A stretch of DNA of 39,621 nucleotides from Hyphococcus luteus (GTDB lineage Bacteria; Pseudomonadota; Alphaproteobacteria; Caulobacterales; Parvularculaceae), in NCBI RefSeq assembly GCF_002943565.1, contig NZ_PJCH01000013.1, forward strand, positions 1-39,621, given 5' to 3'. This document shows positions 33,529-39,621 of this stretch, one piece after another. Positions within the stretch are counted from its first letter, which is position 1; each line of letters starts with the position of its first letter. Position numbers and translations under genes: made by a program. Under the pieces are notes generated by a model. That model was not told the origin of the DNA, searched no databases, and was given only the letters and a program-made list of their open reading frames with translations.

Positions 33529-36275
33529 TGGCGGCGGACCCGACCATCATATCGGCCCGTAATGTGACGCACCGTTATCGCGGCGTCGTCGCAATCGATA
33601 ATCTTTCCGTTTCGTTTCCCTCAGGAAAGCTGGCCGGCTTGATTGGGCCCGATGGCGCCGGAAAGTCGACATTGCTTGGACTGATCGCCGGGGCGCGGCG
33701 CATTCAGACGGGCGAAATTTCCGTGCTTGGCGGCTCGGCGGCGAACGCCGCCCATCTTGCCGACATGCGCAAGCGCGTCGCCTACATGCCGCAGGGTCTG
33801 GGACGAAATCTCTACATGGAACTGACGGTGCGTGAGAATCTGGAGTTCTTCGGCCGGCTTTTCGGCTTGCCCAGGAAAGACCGCGCCGATCGCATCGCCG
33901 CCCTGTTGAGAGCGACAGGTCTCGATCCGTTTCCCGACCGCGCTGCGGGCAAGCTCTCGGGAGGCATGAAGCAGAAGCTCGGTCTTTGCGCTGCGCTTAT
34001 TCATGACCCGGAATTGTTGATTCTTGACGAGCCGACTACCGGGGTTGATCCGCTGGCGCGCAAACAATTCTGGGATCTGATTAATGAGATCCGGTCGCGC
34101 CGAGAAAATCTCAATGTCATTGTCGCTACAGCCTATATGCCGGAAGCGGAGCAATTCGACTGGCTGATGGCGATGGAGGCCGGACAGGTTCTCGCATGCG
34201 GCGCGCCGCAGGCGCTCAAGGAGAAGATGGGCGTAGAAAGCATCGAAGAAGCGTTTGTCGCGCTTCGGCCGACGCCCAACCCGGAGCGCCCGGCGCAAAG
34301 ACATGAGAGCAGCTCGTCGGCGACGGACGGCGGCGAAATTTCGATTTCCGCACACGGATTAACGCGCCGGTTTGACGATTTCACTGCGGTCGACTCGGTC
34401 GATTTTGAAATCCGTAAAGGTGAAATTTTCGGTTTTGTCGGCTCGAACGGCTGCGGCAAGACGACGACCATGAAGATGCTCACCGGCCTGCTCGATCCGT
34501 CGGAAGGCGAGGCCCGTCTTTTCGACGAGCCGGTCGACGCCCGGGACATCGGCATGCGCCGCCGCATCGGCTATATGTCGCAGAGCTTTTCGCTCTATGG
34601 CGAGCTCACGGTCCGCCAGAATCTCGACCTGCATGCGAGGCTTTACGACCTTGCGCCGGACAGAAAGGCGGGGCGCATTGACAACCTGATCGAATGGCTT
34701 GGCCTTGCAAAATATGACACGAAAACCGCTCGCGACCTGCCGCTCGGCGTGCGCCAGCGGTTATCGCTGGCGGTCGCGGTGATTCATGAGCCGGAAGTCC
34801 TCATTCTCGATGAACCGACTTCGGGAGTGGATCCCGCGGCGCGGGACCGGTTCTGGGATTTTCTCGTCGAATTGTCGCGCGACAAGGGCGTCACGATCTT
34901 CATTTCAACCCACTACCTCAATGAAGCCGAACGCTGCGATCGCGTTGCGCTGATGCATGCCGGCCGTGTTCTCGCAACCGATACGCCCGCCGCGCTCGCC
35001 AGGGCCGAAGGCGCAGCAACGCTTGATGACGCCTTCGTTTCGGTGCTGATGCGCGCCGCCGGGGAGCGCACGGATGAAGTGCGCCGTAATGCAGAAGGGC
35101 TCGGCCGGGCCGCCGAGAGCGCAGCCGCGCGCCGCAATCTGTCGCGCAGGTTCTCTCCGTCGCGTATCGTCGCCTACGCGCATCGGGAGGCGCTTGAGCT
35201 GCGTCGCGATCCGATCCGCCTCACTTTCGCCGTGCTGGGAACGGCGATCCTGATGGTCATCTTCGGATATGGCATTACGCTTGACGTCGAAGACATCCCT
35301 TATGCCGTCCTCGATTATGACCAGACGCCCGGCAGCCGCGAATATTTGCGCAGCTTTTCCGGGTCGCGTTACTTTCTCGAAAAAGAGCCGATCGCAGACA
35401 TGGCGGCGCTCGACCGGCGTCTGAAATCGAACGATATCAGCGTCGCCATTATCGTGCCGGACGGTTTCGGCAAGGACGTAAAAAGCGGGCGTCCGGCGGA
35501 AGTTTCGGTCTGGATTGACGGCGCGATGCCGTTCCGCGCGACGACTATCCGCGGTTATGTCGAGGCGCTGCATCAATATTACCTGCTAGACCTGATCAGC
35601 GGCGGGACGGCGCCGACAAGTGCGGCGTCGCCTGTCAGAGTTGAACCGCGCTTCCGATACAATCAAAGCTTTGAAAGCATCAATGCGATGGCGCCGGCAG
35701 TCATCGCATTGCTGCTCTTGTTCATTCCCGCCATGTTGACGGCCGTCGGCGTGGTTCGAGAAAAGGAACTCGGCTCGATCACGAATTTTTATGTGACGCC
35801 GGTGACGCGCGTCGAATTCCTTCTGGGCAAGCAGCTTCCCTATGTGGCGCTCGGCATCCTCAATTTCCTGTTTCTCACTTTTATGTCGGTTTATCTTTTC
35901 AACGTGCCGGTCAAGGGCAGCTTTCTCACCTTGCTGCTCGGAAGCTTCCTCTATGTGGGTGGGGCTACGGCGTTCGGTCTGTTTGTCTCGACTTTCACCA
36001 GAACGCAGGTCGCCGCGCTTTTCGGCTCGGCCCTTTTGACGATGATCCCGGCGACGATGTTTTCCGGCCTTATCCATCCAGTCACGTCGCTGGAAGGCGC
36101 CGCCAGGGCCGTCGGACAAGGGTTTCCCATGACCTATTTCCTCAAAGTGTCGCAGGGCGTCTTCATGAAGGATCTGGGTTTTATGGAGCTGCGCGCGCAT
36201 CTTGTCGCGCTCGCCATATTTATTCCGGTGTTGATCGGGCTTAGCGCAATGCTTTTGTCTAAGCAGTCAAGGTGA
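33528..36275 (+). CDS. RbbA-like ABC transporter: two ATPase domains fused to an ABC-2 permease
   Basis: The 915-aa protein matches RbbA in size and layout. The first ATPase domain has Walker A GPDGAGKS (40-47), signature LSGGMKQ (143-149) and Walker B ending LDEPT (about 166-170); its switch position reads ATAYM (about 200-204) with no His. The second has Walker A GSNGCGKT (305-312), an unusual signature LPLGVRQR (404-411), Walker B LDEPTSG and switch H462. An ABC-2 permease follows from about residue 550 with a large periplasmic loop. Such asymmetric pairs are usual for RbbA/YhiH and YbhF relatives. RbbA of E. coli was described as ribosome-associated; here the adaptor and permease partners favour export. 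Confidence 0.9.
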   Translation: MAADPTIISARNVTHRYRGVVAIDNLSVSFPSGKLAGLIGPDGAGKSTLLGLIAGARRIQTGEISVLGGSAANAAHLADMRKRVAYMPQGLGRNLYMELTVRENLEFFGRLFGLPRKDRADRIAALLRATGLDPFPDRAAGKLSGGMKQKLGLCAALIHDPELLILDEPTTGVDPLARKQFWDLINEIRSRRENLNVIVATAYMPEAEQFDWLMAMEAGQVLACGAPQALKEKMGVESIEEAFVALRPTPNPERPAQRHESSSSATDGGEISISAHGLTRRFDDFTAVDSVDFEIRKGEIFGFVGSNGCGKTTTMKMLTGLLDPSEGEARLFDEPVDARDIGMRRRIGYMSQSFSLYGELTVRQNLDLHARLYDLAPDRKAGRIDNLIEWLGLAKYDTKTARDLPLGVRQRLSLAVAVIHEPEVLILDEPTSGVDPAARDRFWDFLVELSRDKGVTIFISTHYLNEAERCDRVALMHAGRVLATDTPAALARAEGAATLDDAFVSVLMRAAGERTDEVRRNAEGLGRAAESAAARRNLSRRFSPSRIVAYAHREALELRRDPIRLTFAVLGTAILMVIFGYGITLDVEDIPYAVLDYDQTPGSREYLRSFSGSRYFLEKEPIADMAALDRRLKSNDISVAIIVPDGFGKDVKSGRPAEVSVWIDGAMPFRATTIRGYVEALHQYYLLDLISGGTAPTSAASPVRVEPRFRYNQSFESINAMAPAVIALLLLFIPAMLTAVGVVREKELGSITNFYVTPVTRVEFLLGKQLPYVALGILNFLFLTFMSVYLFNVPVKGSFLTLLLGSFLYVGGATAFGLFVSTFTRTQVAALFGSALLTMIPATMFSGLIHPVTSLEGAARAVGQGFPMTYFLKVSQGVFMKDLGFMELRAHLVALAIFIPVLIGLSAMLLSKQSR

Positions 36276-36277
36276 CG

Positions 36278-37141
36278 ATGAGAGCGCTTAAGAACATCTT
36301 CTATCTAGGACGCAAGGAGCTTTATAGCTTCGTCAATGATACGATGTTGCTGGTCTTCGTCGCCTACGCATTTTCCTTCAGCATCTACACGGCGGCGCGC
36401 GGCGTTTCGTTTGAGTTGCGCAACGCGCCCGTGGCGATTGTCGATCTCGACCGATCCCAGCTTTCACGGCGCATCGCGTCGGCATTGACGCCGCCCTATT
36501 TCATGACCCCTGAGGAAATTTCATTTAACGAAATCGACGAAAACATGGACTTCGGGCGCTATACCTTTGTCCTGGTCATTCCGGAGCGTTTCGAGGCCGA
36601 CGTCATCGCGGGCGAGCAACCCGAATTGCAGATCAATATCGATGCGACCGTCGTCGCCCATGCGGGCATCGGTGCGGGCTACCTTCAAACGATCATTACG
36701 CGCGAAGTGATGGATTTTTTAGACCGAAGCGAAGGCCGGATCGATTTGCCTGTAACGATCGAGCCGCGGATCATGTTCAATCCGAATATGAACCAGGAAT
36801 GGTTCATCAGCGTCATGCAAATTATCAATCATGTCACGCTGCTGGCGATCATTCTGACCGGCGCGGCGCTAATTCGCGAGCGCGAGCGCGGCACGGTCGA
36901 TCATTTGTTGGTGATGCCGGTCACGCCGGCGGAGATCATGGCGGCGAAATGCTGGGCGAATGGCCTGGTCATTCTCATCGCCGCAGCATTCGCACTGATC
37001 GTCATGGTTCAGATCGTCCTTCAGGTTCCGATCGCCGGATCGGTTCCGCTGTTTTTGACAGGCGCCGCCGTTTACCTGTTCTCGGCGACCGCGATAGGCG
37101 TGTTTCTCGGCACGATTGCGCGTTCAATGCCCCAATTGTCA
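36278..37141 (+). pseudogene. ABC-2 permease (YhhJ-like), truncated by IS66
   Basis: The gene starts at ATG 36278 (AAGG 5 nt upstream; a GTG at 36272 overlapping the previous stop is possible). The protein has an N-terminal helix, a long periplasmic region ('VAIVDLDRSQLSRRIASALT', 'GRYTFVLVIPERFEADV') and at least four C-terminal helices. The native sequence runs to IARSMPQLS and then enters insertion-element DNA at 37142, giving an aberrant tail that stops at 37204. Full-length relatives are about 370 residues with further transmembrane helices after this point. The remaining 288 codons lack roughly the last two helices, so the transporter is probably crippled. Confidence 0.87.
37134..37141 (+). 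repeat. Probable left copy of an 8-bp IS66 target duplication
   Basis: AATTGTCA directly precedes the GTAAGCG end of the IS66 element. IS66 elements typically duplicate 8 bp, so a second copy is expected beyond the window. This is inferred from family behaviour; the partner cannot be seen here. Confidence 0.4.
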
Positions 37142-37216
37142 GTAAGCGACGCCCGGACCCCACCTGTTCTTGACGGTCGGCGTGGGCCATCATTGTCTCA
37201 TTGATGAATTTCCGCT

Positions 37217-37513
37217 TTGAGGCATTTGATTTTGACCAGTGATAGAACGCATTCCGACCATGAGCGGAATCCCGAACGTGACCATCGCCGCCGCGCGCGG
37301 CGTGAAGATTTTGTTGAGGTCGTTGTGGATGATGACGCCGGCGACCAGCCGCGGGGCGAAGATCGTTATCGTTCGGGGCGTGCGCGCCGTTTTGACCGTG
37401 ATAACAGCTCGCCGATTGAGATAGAGGTCGGCGGGGCGACGGTGCGGGTTCTCCCGCGGACGGACCGGGTGCTGTTGAATATCGTGCTCGATGCGCTGCG
37501 CGGGCGGCGCTGA
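37217..37513 (+). pseudogene. tnpA: IS66 TnpA remnant
   Basis: The C-terminal part is recognisable as IS66 TnpA: FVEVVVDDDAGDQP, then SPIEIEVGGATVRVLPRTD and a terminal LDALRGRR. The N-terminal helix-turn-helix expected in the first 150 bp of the element is not readable in this frame, and several TGA codons lie just upstream. Either a frameshift or decay has removed it. The next frame (37239-37424) contains a fragment IAAARGVK that could be part of a displaced helix-turn-helix, but this is weak. Confidence 0.55.
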
Positions 37514-37520
37514 CCAGCCC

Positions 37521-37877
37521 ATGATCAACGGACATGCGCCGAAGCGCTTTTATCTCTATGCGAAGCCGGTCGACTTCCGCAAAGGCCATCAGGGCCTGTC
37601 GGTGATCGTCCAGGAAATCACCAAGATTGATCTGTTCTCCGGCGCGGCGTTCATCTTCCGGCCGAAAAACGCACACGCGGTGAAGATTTTGACCTGGGAC
37701 AGCTCCGGGCTCGTGCTTGTGCATAAAAAGATCGAAGACCGGTCGTTTCGCTGGCCGCCGATTAATGACGGCGTGATGTCGCTGTCGCCGGTTCAGTTCA
37801 GCGCGCTTGTGGAAGGCATTGACTGGAGAAAAGTGCATACGGCGCGCCGAACGAGAAAGCCTAAAATTATCGCTTGA
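37521..37877 (+). CDS. tnpB: IS66 accessory protein TnpB (Orf2)
   Basis: The protein (118 aa) begins MINGHAPKRFYLYAKPVDFRKGHQGLSVIV, the well-known TnpB_IS66 pattern (Y-x-K-P-x-D-F/M-R-K/R). It continues with 'DLFSGAAFIFRPKNAHAVKILTWD' and 'LEDRSFRWP'-like text. The family is needed for IS66 transposition although its biochemical role is not settled. The gene is intact and starts 8 bp after the TnpA remnant stop. Confidence 0.92.
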   Translation: MINGHAPKRFYLYAKPVDFRKGHQGLSVIVQEITKIDLFSGAAFIFRPKNAHAVKILTWDSSGLVLVHKKIEDRSFRWPPINDGVMSLSPVQFSALVEGIDWRKVHTARRTRKPKIIA

Positions 37878-37929
37878 GTTTATCAAAAACTTGTTGGGAA
37901 AGAAAGCGAAACAGCGCACATTAATGTGC

Positions 37930-39564
37930 ATGGATTTTCGCCTTGATCAGCTTCCTGACGATGCAGATGCGCTGAAGGCGATCATCGCTGCGCTGACGGT
38001 CGAAGCGCAGGCCGAAAAGGAAAAACTCACATCGGAAATCGCCGATCGCGACTGCAGCCTTGCGGAACGCGACGAAGAGATCGCCGGCCTGAAACATCGC
38101 GTCCAGTCACTGCAGGAATTAAACGACCGGCTCGACCATCATGTGCGGGTCCTCAATCGCGCCCAATATGGACGGCGTTCCGAAAAGCTCGACGCCGATC
38201 AGCTGGCGCTGCTGCTTGAAGACACCGCACAGGCGATCGGCGAAATCCAACAGGCGCAGGAAGCGTTTGAGCCGGCGCTCGCCGAAAAGCGGGCGCGCAA
38301 GGCCAATCTCGGCGCCTTGCCGGCGAGCCTGCCTCGTGAAGACCAGGTCATCGAGCCGGTAGCGAACGTCTGCGCCGATTGCGGCTGCGCCCTGCACGTC
38401 ATCGGCGAAGACGTCTCCGAGCGGCTCGACATCGTGCCGCAAAGGCTGCGAGTGATCCGCACCCGCCGCCCGCGCTATGGCTGCCGCAAATGCGAGAACG
38501 CGCTGGTCCAGGCGCCGGCGGCGCCGCATATCATCAGAAGCGGCCTGCCGACGGAGCGGTTGATCGCTAATGTGGTGGTCTCAAAGTTCGGCGATTATCT
38601 TCCCGCCTACAGGCAAGCCGATATTTTTGCGAGGAGCGGCGTCGATCTTGACCGGTCGACGCTGTGCAACTGGATCGGGCGCGCGGCTTATGAAGTGCAG
38701 CCCGTCTATGATCGCCTCGTTATGGACATCAAGCAGTCCGAGCCGCTCTTTTGCGACGAAACGCCGATGCCGGTGCTTGCGCCCGGCAATGGCGAGGTGA
38801 AGAAAGGCCAGCTTTGGGCGCTGGCGCGCGATCCGCGGCCTTACGCTGGCGATGAGCCGCCTGCAGTCGCCTATTTTTATAAGCCGGGCCGCTGCAAGGG
38901 GAGCGCGGCTGAAGTGCTCGAAGGCGTGAGCGGCGCCGTGCAGGTCGACGGGCTTAGTTCTTACAAGGCGGTCGCCAACGACACTCAAAAGAACAGCCCT
39001 ATCGCGCTGTCATTTTGCATGGCGCATTTGCGCCGCCGGTTCTTCGACGAGATCAAGGACGGATACGGATCGATCGCCAAGGAAGCGGTCCAGAAAATAG
39101 CCAGGATCTATGAGGTCGAAGACCCGATACGCGGCAAGCCGCCAAATCACCGGCGCGATGTGCGACAGGAAAAGGCCAAGCCCCTGATGGAAGAGTTCCA
39201 TAAATGGCTGAAGGCGCAAAGCGAGATTCTGTCCCAGCGTTCAACGCTGATGGAGGATATCAATTACGCCTTCAATCATTGGGAAGGCCTGATGCGCTAT
39301 CTCGATGACGGCAGGCTCGAAATCGACTCGAATTTTGTCGAGCGTTCGATTCGTCCGATTGCAATATTGCGCAAAAACAGCCTGTTCGCCGGCAACGCCG
39401 AGGGCGCTCACAGCTGGGCCCGGTTCGCCTCGCTCCTGACAACGTGCAAACTCAATGATGTCAATCCGGAAGACTATCTCACCGACATCTTCACCAAAAT
39501 CGCCAACGGCTGGCCGCAGGCCCGCATCGACGAACTCTTGCCGTTCGCATACGCTGCAAAATAA
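37930..39564 (+). CDS. tnpC: IS66 transposase TnpC (DDE)
   Basis: The transposase (544 aa) has the complete IS66 order. An N-terminal coiled coil (about 20-75) comes first, then 'QYGRRSEKLDADQL', a zinc-finger with CADCGC and CRKC, and the DDE core with D276 (FCDETP), D340 (VQVDGLSSYK) and E471 (DSNFVERSIRP). It ends with the usual C-terminal tail 'ARIDELLPFAY'. Two ATGs, 37924 and 37930, are candidates; I use the second, which begins MDFRLDQLPDD. It is uninterrupted and probably active. Only about 57 bp follow to the window end, without a gene. Confidence 0.93.
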   Translation: MDFRLDQLPDDADALKAIIAALTVEAQAEKEKLTSEIADRDCSLAERDEEIAGLKHRVQSLQELNDRLDHHVRVLNRAQYGRRSEKLDADQLALLLEDTAQAIGEIQQAQEAFEPALAEKRARKANLGALPASLPREDQVIEPVANVCADCGCALHVIGEDVSERLDIVPQRLRVIRTRRPRYGCRKCENALVQAPAAPHIIRSGLPTERLIANVVVSKFGDYLPAYRQADIFARSGVDLDRSTLCNWIGRAAYEVQPVYDRLVMDIKQSEPLFCDETPMPVLAPGNGEVKKGQLWALARDPRPYAGDEPPAVAYFYKPGRCKGSAAEVLEGVSGAVQVDGLSSYKAVANDTQKNSPIALSFCMAHLRRRFFDEIKDGYGSIAKEAVQKIARIYEVEDPIRGKPPNHRRDVRQEKAKPLMEEFHKWLKAQSEILSQRSTLMEDINYAFNHWEGLMRYLDDGRLEIDSNFVERSIRPIAILRKNSLFAGNAEGAHSWARFASLLTTCKLNDVNPEDYLTDIFTKIANGWPQARIDELLPFAYAAK

Positions 39565-39621
39565 TTTACAATGTCAAAGAGCCAAGCGCGCAGATCATAG
39601 CACGCGTCAATCACCGCGTAA

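Larger units (their letters stand above)
37142..39621 (+). mobile_element. IS66-family insertion sequence (right end outside window)
   Basis: The element begins with GTAAGCG, the conserved tip of IS66 inverted repeats, at the exact point where yhhJ homology ends. Three genes follow in the usual order: a tnpA remnant, tnpB and tnpC. The matching right tip (CGCTTAC) is not found by 39621, so the element continues past the window. Confidence 0.88.

Noticed and set aside
39565-39621. Right inverted repeat of IS66 at the window end
   Set aside because: The expected CGCTTAC tip is absent; the terminal CGCGTAA does not match the left end well enough.

Overview
The window is GC-rich. It carries large TonB-dependent receptors, a FecI/FecR-type regulatory pair, RND pumps with lipoprotein adaptors, and IS4 and IS66 elements. 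Together these suggest a marine or aquatic alphaproteobacterium of the Caulobacterales / Hyphomonadaceae / Parvularculaceae / Sphingomonadales kind. This is inferred from gene style only; no rRNA, tRNA, CRISPR array or replication origin was seen.

Region 1 (225-12484, all minus strand) looks like one regulated catabolic operon for a sulfated, probably sugar-containing substrate. In transcription order it encodes an ECF sigma factor, a FecR-like sigma regulator, a TonB-dependent receptor with an N-terminal STN signalling domain, an arylsulfatase/GALNS-like sulfatase, a sulfamidase (SGSH)-like sulfatase, a type-B carboxylesterase, a vSGLT-like Na+/sugar symporter, and a lipoprotein-type formylglycine-generating enzyme that would mature the two Cys-type sulfatases. 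Uptake, desulfation, ester cleavage, enzyme maturation and substrate sensing therefore sit together. No glycoside hydrolase or polysaccharide lyase is present.

Region 2 (13272-19779) is a TetR-regulated tripartite RND efflux system (adaptor, permease, outer-membrane factor). It is divergent from its repressor across a perfect 17-bp-arm palindrome.

Region 3 (19969-24189) holds an IS4-family element whose transposase is broken by one in-frame amber codon, followed by a second TonB-dependent receptor on the minus strand.

Region 4 (24190-37141) has a minus-strand marR / thioesterase / thioesterase operon divergent, across an AT-rich palindrome, from a long plus-strand envelope cluster. That cluster encodes a second RND system (adaptor, permease, TolC-like protein), an LpxR-like lipid A 3'-O-deacylase, and a yhiI-rbbA-yhhJ-type ABC export system. 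The last gene, yhhJ, is cut off at 37141 by an IS66-family element (37142 to beyond the window end) with intact tnpB and tnpC and a degenerate tnpA.

The most noteworthy items are the sigma/FecR/STN-controlled sulfatase operon with its own exported FGE, and its receptor gene, which appears to have two in-frame starts each with its own signal peptide. All family assignments come from reading motifs by eye; no database search was run.
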